From positions 12,684,001-12,748,000 of the forward strand of contig JBBDHG010000003.1 in assembly GCA_037951165.1 (NCBI GenBank): a DNA stretch of 64,000 nt, read 5' to 3'. The stretch is from Lophius americanus. Its lineage: Eukaryota; Chordata; Actinopteri; Lophiiformes; Lophiidae. The notes below the pieces were generated by a model, which searched no databases, was not told the origin of the DNA, and saw nothing but the letters and a program-made list of their open reading frames with translations. The position numbers and the translations under genes were made by a program. Position 1 is the stretch's first letter; every line of letters starts with the position of its first letter. Below are positions 24,791 through 36,984 of this stretch, in pieces.

Positions 24791-27700
24791 CACACATGAA
24801 ACTATCTTTTACTGTTCATATACAGCTTTTTCCTGTTTCATATTCTATAATCTATCATACACACTGTACACCACTGTACTTTACGGCTTCTTTCACTTTT
24901 CTGGTTAGATGCTAAACTGCATTTCATTTTCCCAGTAGGCCTACAGTAACTGTAGGATCATTTACCGTCACAGTATCATAATGATATTAATTCATTTGCA
25001 ATTAATATATGTTATTTGTTAGCCATCTTTCCAGTCTTCAGTTTTATGTGTCTTATTATAAAAAAAATGTATCCATCTTTACTTATTGTATTTATTAAAT
25101 AACGATTTGTATTTGTTGTTTATGTTGTATCTATACTTTAATGCTTATATGGAAATTTATATAATATTCTTAATTTTATTACTAGATTTTTTAATATCTG
25201 AGTACTTTTATTTTGTCCTATATTATTATTTATTTTCTTTATCGCTATTGTATCGATTGTTTCTACCTTTTTAAATACTCTTATTTGATTGTTCACTGTG
25301 CATTAGTCTCCACATGCATTTTTGCACAATTTCTTATGTTGTTTTTAGTGTCACAATCAAACTGTAAATCCCTTGGAATGCATTTGATTTGTTTGAAATG
25401 TACTATATCAAAACATTTGATTGATTGGCAAATGAAAATTACTGCCTATTAACTAAGACCACCGGGTGATTCATTATTTTTCAACAAGAGGGATGGTCAA
25501 GTTCAAGGATAGTGTCAGTCTATCAGATTTGGTTTGAAAGCTACGATTTTGCTGCGTACTTTTCTCATTTCAAGGGATATCCATTTGGAAGTGACTTTTC
25601 CTCTGACTCATTTCTTTCCCTGTCTCACCTACCGTGAGTTCCAGAGCATCTGTGAGGTACACAGACAGATTTCACTGGTGAACCTCCAGACTGCCAAGTA
25701 AACATCAAGCGCTCTGTTTGGGCATTACAATATTAAAGCTTTATCAATGCTCTGCTTTAACAAACAGAACTTTATTTTTAACTCCTGAGGGTCTACTTTA
25801 GCATAGGGAGTGAATAGTTTTCAGTTTCCTATGGTCCCATGTTTCTACAAATTAAGAATATTGTAGCAAACATGTTCATCACCAAAATTGTTTATTTTCC
25901 AAAAAAAAAACTTCTCTAAGTATCATAGAAGAACTGCAATGGTCAAAATTATACAGGTCGATAAAATGAAGGCTGATAGAAACCCTACCAGGCTGTGTAA
26001 ATGTGTTTCATATAGTTTTTTAATAAAAATCCTCTCACTTCATTCTGGTTCGTTTTCTTCTGCTGTGCTGCAAGAAGCTCTCTTCCGTCTTCCCCAGATA
26101 TCGCAGCAGCGCCTCATTATTGGCAATGCTGTTTTCCTCTGAAACAAGAATAACACTTAAGTATACCGTTCAGCCGTATCTGACACAACTGCGAGTTATA
26201 TTGATGTACTAAAAGCATACTGTGTTATCAATTTACTTGATTCTCTATTATATCCCACATTATAATCTGTACCTATTCGATACTGTACATTCTTAACACT
26301 GTATTCTATTTAATCCACTGTGTGAAAACTGTTTAACTGGTTTTGCCTAATTTAATGAATGATATTAATAAGTGCCTACTGAATTACTGTTGTTTAAAGA
26401 ATTAATGTGCTTCCTGTGATGAAGAGCACATTGGTGTGGATGAGCTGCAGTCCAGTGGTAGTTTCATCTCTACATCTTAGCATAAGACATCTATAAACAA
26501 CAAAAAAAACAAGACAACAATGATTTAACAAGCTCATCCCTCCGTGACATAATTATACAATGTTCACTTGATGTAAACCCAGGAGTAAAGTGATGTTTGG
26601 TGAGACTTAGAAGGTAAATCGCTGACGTTAGCTGGAGGCTAACTGCTGGTCAGCTAGCCGTATCGAAACAATCAAAGCTACTGATTTAAAGGATGAAACA
26701 TGTGGAAAATAAAAACTACCAGGTTGTGATGATCTTTGGAGTAGTTATAATCCACCGTTGTAGCAGCGCAGCTGCTGTCCTTTTGAGTGGCTGACCGGTG
26801 CCAGGTAGACCGCTAGCGTATAGGCTAGGAATGCTGCAGTGGCTAGCGGCACAGAAGCGTTGTGCCTCAATGTTGCCCACTGAAGACAGCGTGAGAACGA
26901 CTACGTGTAAGCAGACCTTTTTAAAACGAGAAAGAAAGAGGCAGAGGTAAGAGAGAGAAATTTTCCAAGACAACTCAAAATTGTCCTGGACGTGTTTACT
27001 AAACAATAATAATTTTTCCAGGTTTTCCACGACTCGCAGGGACCCTTTTAATGAGGATAAATTGTGACATTTCTGTCCAACATTGAGGAACTCATGCATT
27101 CACAAAGTGAATTATTGATCTGCCACTATTATCCCCAAAAAATAGACAACCTTTCCAAAATTGACGCCTATTACATTTATCACAGCCAAAATGAACAGAC
27201 ATAGGAGTGTCCTTGAACACAAAAACCGATTGCAAATGTGCATAAATTAATAATTGCAGTATGGTAATAATTCATTTTGGTTCAATTTGAGCTGATGACA
27301 ATGATGGGAGAGAGGAAGCAGAGAAAAGGTGCGATTTTATATGTAAGAGAATGAACTTGATTCCAATTGGGAGCAGAGAGTGATAAACCATCTAAATAAT
27401 GTTTATAAAGTGGTTAAATCGCATTAGGACAGAGAGCGCTGGAGGAGGGAGGCCAGGAATGGCGAAGAGGATTGTTAATTTAATCAGACTGGGAGCTTGG
27501 AGAGCAGAGGAGTATGGAGACTGGGCCCACGGTGAACCAGCACGCGTCTTTCTTTATCATGTTACATATTACACTGTCTCACTGTCAGCCTAATGCTTAA
27601 ACTCAATTACTCCTCCCACTGTTAGACAAACAGCCACGCCGGCTGGGGGTGTTCACAGCGTCCCTTGGTGCATATGTGCCCGCGGTGGCTTTCTATTTGG

Positions 27701-28712
27701 GACAATATAAGCCTTTGATTAAATCTGATCCAGTCATCCAGTTTAGATCGTCTGGATATGACAGAGATATGCCGTTTGTTTAATGAAAAATTAACAAGAC
27801 ATTTATTGTGCCGAAAGTTTCAGTGTCGGTTAATCATCAGTTAGTCCTCAGTTAGTCTTCAGCAGTATACGTGTTCAAAGGGTCCTTGAGAAAAATTCTG
27901 AACCCCAGGGACCATCCCATTGATGATGTGTGATCACATGAAACGTGGATCCCTCAATAGAAACCTCTTCCGCCACTGAACTTGTGACTGGAGAAAAGAA
28001 TCCCCCTCAACTGGCAGTCCCCTGGATTCATCCGCATCTAAAGGACAGCGAGGTGTTCCAGGTCCCCTAACTGGGAGGAGATCTCAGGGAGACTCAGAAT
28101 TTGCTGGAGTGATTATATATTTAATCTGGCCTGGGAATTCATCAGGATCCCCCGGGACATGAGGAGACCCGAATCACACTGAGAGATACTAGACACGCCC
28201 CCTGATCCATTGGAACACCCACCGGAGGATGCGGCTCTGCACCACTATGGTCATAAAAGAGGGAGAATTTTGTGAAACACTAGATGTGCTTTGCAACTAA
28301 GGGATGATTAACTCGTCACGCTGTCATGCTTTACTCACGTGATCTTTGACCACGTGGTATGGACAGACACATGATGGAGATACAAGTATGTTGGGTCACA
28401 CTTTTATTTAACATTGTGAGTTGGGACATGGTGTACTGAACCGATGAGCAAGAAATGTGTCGGACTGTCAAAATGTTCATGTAGTACACGGAATGTTTTT
28501 CTTCTAATCCTTGTGACACTCCTGCACAAGCCAATAGTTTGGACTGAGTAGTATTTGAAAGTCAAAATGAGTTCATGGTGGTGCTAAAAGTCTTTTCCTG
28601 CACTTGATAAAAGTGCACTACATTAAATATAATTGGTGAAAGTCAAACAAGGTAGTTGATGTGTGAAGAGCAATTAAGAACTAGACCGACGCTGTCATTC
28701 TCACAGCAAGGG
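24791..28712. other. 3.9 kb without a recognisable gene
   Basis: Very AT-rich at 24,960-25,460. A minus-strand frame of 127 codons at 26,716-27,099 shows no motif. GCTAAC/GCTAGC clusters occur near 26,630-26,660. 27,390-27,600 is GC-balanced and unique-looking but has no coding signature. Confidence 0.45.
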
Positions 28713-28855
28713 TATATCCCCCAAAATCCCCCAATCCGCTGCGTTGTACATGTAATTCCCTTGATTGAACTCTTCAAATTAAATGGGAGGTTATGTCCAT
28801 TATATATTTTTTAAAAAGCTGCTGCTAGTGAATCTTACATGAACTATTAGAAGAA
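28713..28855 (-). repeat. Dispersed repeat family A, partial copy
   Basis: It contains ATCCCCCAAAATCCCCCAA, TTGATTGAACTC, the TTAAATGGGAGGTTATGTCC block and ATGAACTATTAGAAG, in the same order as 52,768-52,920 and in reverse to 2891-2969. It ends where the AT array begins. Confidence 0.75.
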
Positions 28856-28856
28856 A

Positions 28857-28865
28857 TATATATAC

Positions 28866-28919
<54 letters not shown>

Positions 28920-29186
28920 GTATATGTATATATATGTATATATATATATGTATATATGTATATATATATATGTATATGTATATATATGTATATATTTATA
29001 TATATGTATATGTATATATATGTATATATTTATATATATGTATATATATATATGTATATATATATGTATATATATATATATGTATATATATGTATATATA
29101 TATATGTATATATATATATATGTATATGTATATATGTATATGTATATATATATATGTATATATATATATGTATATATATATATGTG

Positions 29187-29220
<34 letters not shown>

Positions 29221-29229
29221 TATGTGTAT
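28857..29229. repeat. (TATATG/TATA)n array, ~370 bp
   Basis: Alternating TA with a G every 6-14 bases. It gives artefactual Tyr/Ile frames on both strands. Such a tract can form cruciforms and is prone to slippage and assembly error. Confidence 0.95.
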
Positions 29230-29995
29230 GCAGAGAAAATGATCAAAACTCTGATATTTTTATAGATTTGGCTCTCCAACATGTGCTTCAAGATGTTGCT
29301 TTTTTTTTTTTTTTTGCAATCTAACAGTGTTGTTAATAATTTAACAGCCATTCAATTTTTATCCCCCTCCTCCTCTGCAACGGTAACAAGAAAAGCCACT
29401 CTGTGCACAGGATGCAAAGTCACAATTTATTCATGAGGAGGCGTCACTCGGCCGAGGAGCACAGCGGGATTGGAGCGGGACGGAGACTCTGACATCACCC
29501 ATTCATCAGAGCTAATCAGTGTGTACAGTAGATTTTCATCAGTGAGGTCAAAGGTCAGGGGCATGTTGATTACCAGCAGCAGGTTGTAGAGTGACTTGGA
29601 GTCCTGCTGGATTTGCCGAGGTTTCCCACAGGAACGCCAGGAAACTTGACTAAGATCAATATATTGCTCCCGGCTCCTTCCATCATGTTTGCTGTGGATG
29701 TTTTCTGAGTGCTGGAAGTGCCAAAGCATGATTCTTCCATTTCTGTCCACTGTGAAGCCTCCAACATGAAACATGCAGCTGCTTCAAAGTGGGGTCGTCA
29801 CAGCTGTGCTTGTTCCCGTCCTTCCCTCACAGGAGAAGAGAAGCAGCGAGGACGGAAAATATTAAGCAGGAACCTCTGATAGAATCCACTCTCAACGTCT
29901 CGAACCTGCGTCTTCTAACTTCCCTTCTTTTGGTGGCGGATGTTTGTAAAGCACAGAGAAGATGATCGACCACCAGGGTCACCTTGGAATCAAAG
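29230..29995. other. No assigned gene; see minus-strand frame 29,427-29,774
   Basis: A T18 tract lies at about 29,299-29,316. The rest contains one 115-codon frame described separately and otherwise unique sequence. Confidence 0.4.
29427..29774 (-). pseudogene. 115-codon open frame, unidentified
   Basis: The minus frame starts MFHVGGFTVDRNGRIMLWHF and ends VLLGRVTPPHE at a stop. It has about average composition and no signal peptide, membrane segment or recognised motif. The opposite strand is also open over much of the interval with few stops, so the real coding strand, if any, may be plus. I recall similar sequences being repeated in fish genomes but cannot name them. It could be an old transposon or retrocopy fragment, or chance. 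Confidence 0.25.
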
Positions 29996-30395
29996 CTGGG
30001 TTTACATGGATGCTTTTCTACATTCATAATTGAAGATTGAAGAAACATGTTTACTGTTTCCAGGAGCAGTGATCTAATAGGATCTCCCGTTTACAGGCGC
30101 CGACCCATATTATCAGAACAGCTGTGTGACGAGAGCAAAAGCCATCAACATATGAGGTGTTTTATCAGAAGATGGGAGCCTATCATTTATCTGAGCATCT
30201 TCTGCTGTCATTATGTAACGACAGCTTGATATTAACAGCTTTACTCCAACAGGAGGCACAAGGGAGGGAGAAGCGAACACAAGAAAGCCTCAGTTATTAA
30301 TTACTTAATTACTCCGACCAACGTTACATCATTATAACGTTACCTAACATTAAGTCGTTGCTGAGGCAGCACTGTGTGGTCAAATCACCAGAAAG
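29996..30395 (+). repeat. Dispersed repeat family D, copy 1
   Basis: It starts CTGGGTTTACATGGA. A 47-bp block at 30,309-30,355 matches 40,736-40,782 at 42 of 47 bases, and a GGAGGCA--AGGGAGGGAGA block is also shared. Non-coding. Confidence 0.65.
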
Positions 30396-30537
30396 GTTGG
30401 GTTAGTATTGATATCGTAAGAAGCAACACTAAGATCAGAATCTCCTCATCTTGGGCCAGAGATCTTCAACAATTGTCTTTTCCACTCCCTTACTTTTTCT
30501 TGTGCAACATATTAGGTATGTCCACTTGTCAAAATAC

Positions 30538-30735
30538 AAAATAATAATAATGATAATAATAATAATACATTTAATTTATAATGCACTTTACATTTGGATC
30601 AAATCTCAAAGTGCTACAAAGCAAAAGCAGATAAAGGCATCAATAAAAAATAAAATAATAACTATATAAAAGCCTGACCAAAAAGCAGAAATGTTAATTA
30701 AAGTTATAGGTTCTGCTAAAAAGGTATAGTAGTTC
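30538..30735 (-). mobile_element. LINE 3' end, 5'-truncated
   Basis: Starting at (TAA)n, it reads TACATTTAATTTATAATGCA, GATCAAATCTCAAAGTGCT, then TATAGGTTCTGCTAAAAAG, and stops. It is the antisense of the 18.2 kb element, comprising the 3' UTR and only the last codons. About 200 bp. Confidence 0.75.
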
Positions 30736-31659
30736 ACTTGCAAAAGCAGATAACTCCATTTTAATACATTTTCAAAAAACAACTTTGACTAAGTAGAAAA
30801 TCAAATAACAAAGGAGAGGTAGCTTAAAAAATTTAACTTAATTGGAAATAGTTTTTTTTTTCAATTTAAACTTTTTGGGGGATAAAAGCAGATTTTGCTA
30901 TACACAAAACGTAGTAATGGATTTCATTCAAATAGATACCCCTACATTTTTACGGACTGTACCTTTAAGACTGGAGCAGTTTCAACACAGAAATGGAATG
31001 TTCGATGTTACGCATGAACAAACACGATAACAGGGTATTTGAACCTAAATGCTCGCAACCGTGTTACTGTTCCTAGAATTTGACAGATTTGTAATGGACT
31101 GCTATATTTTTCAATATTCACATTTCTTTTCTGTTATTCTCCGTCCAGATTTCCATCCCCATCTACCATTTCACAGAACGTGAATGTGTCTGTAGATCCA
31201 GCAGTGTTCTCCCTCGTCTTAATCTTTCCTTTAATGTATTTGACTGTGATAAGAGTTGAAAGCCTCAGAGGCACTCTGCAGCCGAGAAGATGCACAGATA
31301 GAGATGAGCTGGCGGCGGCCCAAAAGCCGTCGTTGATAAAGCCATAGGAGATCCAGTCGAGTTTCCAGTGACACCATGAAACCCTCCCCAGAGGACATCA
31401 CCATCAAGTCTTGCCCATCTCTGATAGCGGAATCAATCTCACAGCAGCAACAGTCTCCACATGCGATGCATGTCGGTGACCCTGAGGAAGCTTTGGTCTC
31501 CAGCAGGAAGCCCGAGATTTTCCGTACAAACATGATGAATTTTAAAACTGTCCCAGCCAAAACACGGGCATGTCAGAAAACTTCAATGGACCCACCGGGT
31601 GTCACGCACAGAGACAGAAGTACAGACATTCCTTAGTCCGCTAGAAGAAGGGCTGCGAA
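30736..31659. other. No recognisable gene
   Basis: Overlapping frames of 109 codons (-, 31,231-31,560) and 86 codons (+, 31,376-31,636) have no recognised motif and overlap antisense; I treat both as unassigned. Confidence 0.4.
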
Positions 31660-32480
31660 GAAAATAACTCGGGTAAAAGTGTCGATTCAACATATTTACT
31701 CAAAGGAGAAGCGTAGAAAGTATAAAAGTATAAGGTAGCAAAAGGCGAAAAACATTAAAAAGTAGCTTCGTAAATATAAAAAGTTGTTGTACAAAAGTAT
31801 ACAGTGGTTGTATGAATGTCAAAAGTAACAAGTAGTTGTAGAAAATGTTTAAGTATGAAAGTTAAAAGTTGTAGAAAAGTTAATTGTGAGAAGTTTTTGT
31901 ATACAAGCGAAAAGTATAAAAGTAAAAGTAGGTATTTGAAAATTAAAAGTTGTATAAAAGTAAAGAATAGTTTTATAAAAGTTAAAGTATAAAAGTGAAA
32001 ATAAGTTGTTTAAAGTGAAAAGTAAAATGCATTTGTATAAAAATAAAAAAGAATCAAAGTAAAAAGTGTATGTGTAAAAGATAAAAGTAATTTATGAGAG
32101 AGAAAAATAGTTGTATAAAAGCAAACAGTGGAAATGTAAAAAGTAGTTGTATGAAATAATTACTATTCAGGTAAAGAGTAGCTTTGAGGTTAATGGGGGT
32201 AAACTTTGTCCAAACTTCTGACGGGTTCTGTTTGTTTTTCTTCTAAATTTCTTTTTGTTGAGATTTCAGGAAAAAACACACAATCAGTCAAAATAAAGAT
32301 AATCGACTAATATAGAGAATCTTTCTAAAGAATTTAAAGGAGTTATAAGTGCTGATACTTCTGTTAAAATGTACGGAGTAAACGTTAAAAAAAGCTGTAA
32401 GAAAAATAATTACCCAAGTACAGATACGTGAAAACTCTTCTAAAGTACACTTATGAAGTACTTGTACTTTGATTCTTCCC
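31660..32480. repeat. AAGT-rich degenerate array
   Basis: Irregular repeats of AAAAGTATAAAAGT and AGTTGTATAAAAGT span 31,700-32,165. They are followed by a flank containing GTACTTGTACTTTGATT near 32,457-32,475, which resembles the ends of a common fish AAAGTACTT-type element. Period is not fixed, and no coding is visible. Confidence 0.7.
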
Positions 32481-32914
32481 TCCTCTTCGTCCCAAAACAA
32501 GCGTCCAGATGTGACTCATGTCATATTGACTTTTCTGATCATCGTCAGAGTAAAATATATCATGTAGTGTGTTCCTGCTGTTATTTTGTAGCAGTCAGCT
32601 AAAAACAGTAGGGGGGGATTTCAGGAAGTAGGTTTAGTGGAAATTCTGAGTTTGTTAAACCTGAGATTCAAGGAATCTCTGGTTTTTCCATTATAGAAAG
32701 CGATAAAGTTAAATACGTGAAAAATGGCGTAGAGTTTGGCGACCACGGCGACTCACTGGTTGCTATGTTGAATCACAGTCTCTGGGCTCCACTGAGGATG
32801 ATAGCTGTTGATCGTCCTCCTGCACAAGTTGAACTCAGTCATGACAAAATGAGAGTTGATTGAAATAAACACCTTGATGAAGAGACTCAGGACCTAGTCC
32901 TGCAGCCTACATGT
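32481..32914. other. No recognisable feature
   Basis: Unique sequence. Confidence 0.4.
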
Positions 32915-33040
32915 CGTATGGTCCTTGAGCAAAAACCCTGAACCGCTGCTCCTCAGGGATGGATCGGATGCACACAACTCATTTCACTATTTTGTACTGA
33001 GTATGACTGTGACATGAAATGACTTCTTACTGCTCAAATG
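32915..33040 (+). repeat. SINE/LINE-tail type fragment
   Basis: GGTCCTTGAGCAAAAACCCT, GCTGCTCCTCAGGGATGG and CATTTCACTATTTTGTACTG follow the order of the tail shared by several fish SINEs and LINEs. No head is attached. Confidence 0.55.
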
Positions 33041-33454
33041 ATGTAATTTATTCTGCAGAAACTCAATAATCCCATGATGTGTGTCTTTGCCAATGCAAGT
33101 TGGCCTACAGGTGAATGGAGGTTCGAGCTAATGCTTGCAGTTCAGAGGCTGCGGCGCAGAAATAGTGTGTAAATGAAGCCTTTTCAAATATATTGATGAT
33201 CTCAGTTCCTCCGGATACTAGGATAGCAAGCTTTATGGATATAATTTATGTGAGTGGATTTATGTATGTGAGTTTTCTTCAGTTGTTTTTGAGCAAACTG
33301 TAGTGCTGTTGAAAATGGTTTAAGGACAAAGAAACTTCAGACTGTATCAGAGTTAGTAGAAGATTCAAGACTTTTTATTTGTTCACTTTAACAAAATATA
33401 GACGAGGACACATTGATATACAGCCTCTTTTTTAATAACTGCATCACAAACTCT
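33041..33454. other. No recognisable feature
   Basis: Unique AT-rich sequence. Confidence 0.4.
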
Positions 33455-33650
33455 CAACGACTCTAGCTCAGAAGGTAGAACAGTCCATTTATCAGAAGTT
33501 GTTTTACTTCGGAACCCGGTTGGAGGGGAGTCTACGTACTGGAGTGTCCTTGGCAAAGATGCCAAGCCTTAAATTACTCCTGTTGACTGCTCTGTGGAAG
33601 TGGGAGCTGGAGGAACGCTGTATTGGCGCTTCTGTGGGCTTTGAAGGGAC
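33455..33650 (+). mobile_element. tRNA-derived SINE head, second family
   Basis: TAGCTCAGAAGG at 33,464-33,475 fits a Pol III A-box with one mismatch. A decayed B-box region (GGAACCCGGTTGG) and GGAGTGTCCTTGGCAAAGAT follow at the usual SINE spacing. The tail is lost. It belongs to the same broad family as 43,155-43,325 and 45,505-45,590. Confidence 0.55.
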
Positions 33651-33711
33651 TTCAGCTATAGAAACGAAAAGGAAATAGGAAATGACTGAAAGGAAATGAC
33701 TGAAAAGCAGC

Positions 33712-34060
33712 AATGTTAATTAAGGTTATAGGTTCTGCTAAAAAGGAAAGTTTTAAGTCCTTTTTTAAATGTGTCAGTCGTCTGTGGAGCCCTCAGATGG
33801 TCAGGGAGGGCATTCCACAGACGAGGGGCAATAGAACAGAAGGCCCCATCACCCATGGTGCTGAGCTTAGTCCGAGGAAGGAGGAGGCGGTATGAGTGGG
33901 TAGAACGGAGGGATCGTGTTGAGGTCAGTGGGGTGAGTAGTTCTTTTAGGTAGGGGGATGCGTTACCATGGATGCACTGGTGAGTGAGGAGAGAGATCTT
34001 ATAATCAATCCTGTAGGAGATGGGAAGCCAATGAAGGGAATGAAGAAAGGGGGTGAATTA
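33712..34060 (-). mobile_element. LINE 3' coding end, frame preserved
   Basis: The minus strand reads without interruption RTKLSTMGDGAFCSIAPRLW, then NALPDHLRAPQTTDTFKKGL and KTFLFSRTYNLN to a TAA at 33,716-33,718. This is the C-terminal domain that follows the RT in L2/CR1-like fish LINEs, whose GDRAF motif here is GDGAF. Upstream (33,900-34,060) is diverged coding sequence matching the start of the 18.2 kb copy and beyond. The 3' UTR is cut short. Confidence 0.78.
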
Positions 34061-34379
34061 GTGAAAAATTAAAAACTTAATTACTTTACATTAAAACGAA
34101 TTACTTATTCGAATTACGAATTCGAATTACCAAAGTTTCACACAAAGTGAAATGTTGTCAAACCTTATAGGAGTCATAAAATGTGGTCTATATAATACAA
34201 TTATCAGAAAATATTCTAATAACTAGAAAAAGGGCTAAAAAGAGACAAACTTGTTCGGCATAATCACTGACAACATACATCATTACACCTTATATTTCTT
34301 TCTCCATCCTCATCACTCTATCTGACATTCTCATCATCTCCAGGACTCTTCATATACTGTTCCTTCAGAATCAGACCTA
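34061..34379. other. No recognisable feature
   Basis: AT-rich, with a short near-repeat of AATTACGAATTCG near 34,105. Confidence 0.4.
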
Positions 34380-34745
34380 CCTCATTTATCCTCCAATCTA
34401 CAACATGATAGAACAACATGTAACATCATCCAATTGTTGTAGCCTTGCTGCCTTTCCACCTGGTCTCTTGGGAACACATTATCTACCTTCCCTCTCTCGA
34501 TCATATCAGTTAGCTCCGTACCTTTACCTGTCTGGTGCCAATATTTAAAGTTCCTACTCTCATACCTACACTGCTGCCTTTCCTCATCTCCCACTTTTTC
34601 CTGATAGTTTTTCTCCCACTCCGTCTCATTCTTCTCCGACCAACAGTAGAGTAATTTCCGACTGCATCCTGCTGGTTAACAATGCCAGTGGCGGTTATTG
34701 TTTACAAGGTCCCCGACCGATCAAGGAACTGGGGTCTGCAAAAAA
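34380..34745 (-). mobile_element. LINE fragment, same family as 7.4 kb
   Basis: TTTCCACCTGGTCTCTTGGG, TATCTACCTTCCCTCTCTC and ATCATATCAGTTAGCTC match 7651-7715 closely. It goes on to TGCTGGTTAACAATGCCAGT and GACCGATC, typical of the same widespread fish repeat. No open frame remains. Confidence 0.65.
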
Positions 34746-35769
34746 GTCAAAAAAGAAAAAGTGTTACAATTTTAAAGTCTACATTGGACTCCAATGAATT
34801 AAAATCTGCGAGAAAGGAGAAGCTTTATGTTGAGAGACGTAACGGGGATCTATGCTGACCCCGTCTGAACCCCATGAAAATCCATCTTATATCTGAGTGA
34901 AATGGATGTTGCATAAGCATGTGATTTCCAGCAGTGACTCTCACCAGGACAGTGTGACACATACATGTAGACACTCACATGCAAACACTTTTCCTGCTGA
35001 GGTTTGTTCAGCTGGAGGAGAGGAGAAGACCACTGGCGCCCTCCAGTGGCTGCAAATAGTGATAGAAATATGGAAGGAACCTGCAGCATCGTTTTCCTCC
35101 TCAAAGAGACAGACATGTTTCATTAATAAATGAGGCTCCCTCTTCATGTCATCAATCCTCTCCTTTAGACCTGACCACACAAGAAAACAACCTGCGTTTG
35201 AAGCAATGGCTTCTCATGGCAGTGTAGGATAACGTCCATTTTATTAAATTTCCAAATCAAATTATTCCAGCTTCGAGCCCTCCTCCCAGCAGATTAATAC
35301 AATCAGTGATTGGCCGATGGAGTGGGGCGTACTTTTGAGCTGAATTATTTTCTGATCTTCAAAAAAATCTGTGGACTAAAAATGGGACACTTCCCATTTT
35401 ATGGTAAAAATAATTATAGTATATATAGACCAAGAGCTTCACAATTAATGTTAGGCAAGAGATTTTTTACTTACCCCAGTAAATGAAGATTAAGAAGTAA
35501 TATGGATGTTTACATGCATACATGAACTTTACAGCTTCGCTGTAAAGGACAGTAAACACAAACAGTGGTTCTCTGTGAACATTTCCGGGATGCAGTCCAG
35601 ATAAGTGACACTAATTTAAATATGAGAGGATCCCTTCATGGGTTAATTTATGCAAGCAAGCCAGCCCCTGTTGGAGCATGTCCTCTATGGTGGTGGGACG
35701 CAACCCACTTAGAGAAGGTGGGGGGATGATGGCTCTTAGCTCCAGCAATTTTGCATTACAGTATCGTTG
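34746..35769. other. No recognisable gene
   Basis: Overlapping 78-88 codon frames near 34,850-35,180 on both strands lack motifs. Confidence 0.4.
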
Positions 35770-36960
35770 ACTGAGTCTACACTATGTCCTCTCTCTCCTG
35801 GCACCAGATCTGCAGGTCACAGAGCAGAGGTCAGGAGGGCTCTGCATAAGGTTCAGGCAGAGAAAGAAGCAGGACCTTATGGTATTCCAGGGCGAATGCT
35901 TCAAGCAACTGCTGACAAGCTAGCTGAGGCGCTTACCAACATTTTTAACCTTAGCCTGGGCAACACTGTTGTCCCAACCTGCATCAAATCAAAGATTTTG
36001 CGCATCGACAAGGAAATAAACGTAAAAAGCCTTAACGACTACACGCCAATCGTACTCACCCTGGTGCTTGATTAATACTTCAAGAGGTTGGTTTTTACCC
36101 ACATCAAACGTTTCATCCCTGCTACTCTGGACCAGCATGTTCGCATACCGGACAAATAGATCTACAGAGGACACAATCAGTCTTGCTCTTCATACCACAC
36201 ACAATCACCTGGAAAAGCCAGACACGTATGTCAGGATGCTGTTCTTGTATTTTAGCTCAGCCTTTAGTACTGTTGTTCCCGGCAGATTGGTGTCTTCACT
36301 GTACAGTCTAGGCCTGAGCATGAACAACTGCAACTTGACCCCGGACCTCCTGACCAACATCCCCCCAGAAAACACACAGCCTTTACCATCAGCCTGAACA
36401 CTGGTGTACCACAAGGATGTGTGCTCAACCCTCGCCTGGATGCCCTATTCACCAATGAGTGGTTATCCTGTGTCAGAAACCTTACATCCTGGTGTTCTGA
36501 CAACAATCTCATCCTGAACGAGAACAAAAATGTAAGAGATTTTGGTTAGATTTTAGGAGGACTTACAGAATAGACCATGGCCCGTGTTCATCAACAGTGG
36601 AGATAGTTTATGGGATATTTCTAGGGCCACACACACCTCATCTGGTGTCAGGTAGGCACAACAGAGCTAGTACTTTCTGAGAAAGATGAAAAGGGCTGGA
36701 CTGCCACAGAACGTCCTCACCAACTTCAATCAGTGCACAGAGCATCCTAACATACTGCATCACAGCCTGATCTGGTATAGAAGGGACAGAAAGGGGTGGC
36801 ATAAAAGGCCATTGGGACTCAGTTACCAGCAGCTGAGAAAAATCTACAAGATCCGATGTCGTCGCAGGGACTCCATCCATAAAGGTTATCTTACATCCAA
36901 GCTTTGGCGTCAGGTTTTACAGACTAAATCTTTTTATTCTTTGTGTTTTGGCTGTTCCCT
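35770..36960 (+). pseudogene. LINE reverse transcriptase remnant, catalytic Asp lost
   Basis: Plus-strand RT coding runs in order: EVRRALHKVQAEKEAGPYGI (fingers; the usual GPDGI is GPYGI), LNDYTPIVLT, FAYRTNRSTED, motif A LFLYFSSAFS, GVPQGCVLNP (motif B), LTSWCSDNNLILNENK, and YFLRKMKRAGLPQNVLTNFN with an IRCRRRDS stretch. Motif A has Tyr (codon 36,248-36,250) where the catalytic Asp belongs, and the motif C FADD segment is deleted between about 36,455 and 36,470. Frames shift near 36,065 and 36,400. It is related to, but distinct from, the element at 1-1643. Confidence 0.85.
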
Positions 36961-36984
36961 TTCCGGGTAACCACAGTAGATCAT

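Noticed and set aside
26716..27099. 127-codon minus-strand frame
   Set aside because: No recognisable motif, ordinary length for chance in a stop-poor stretch, and no exon boundaries that make sense.
27866..27990. SINE tail of the 32.9 kb type
   Set aside because: Only GGTCCTTGAGAAAAATTCTG and ACCCCAGGGA are similar; the rest does not follow the family order.
28800..29351. 183-codon minus and 102-140 codon plus frames of Tyr/Ile
   Set aside because: Translation of the (TATATG)n array.
31231..31636. Overlapping antisense frames of 109 and 86 codons
   Set aside because: Neither has a motif; antisense frames of this size arise by chance. BLASTX would settle it.
33455..33560. A tRNA gene on the plus strand
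   Set aside because: The same reasoning applies: the A-box is good, the B-box is decayed, and SINE body sequence follows directly.
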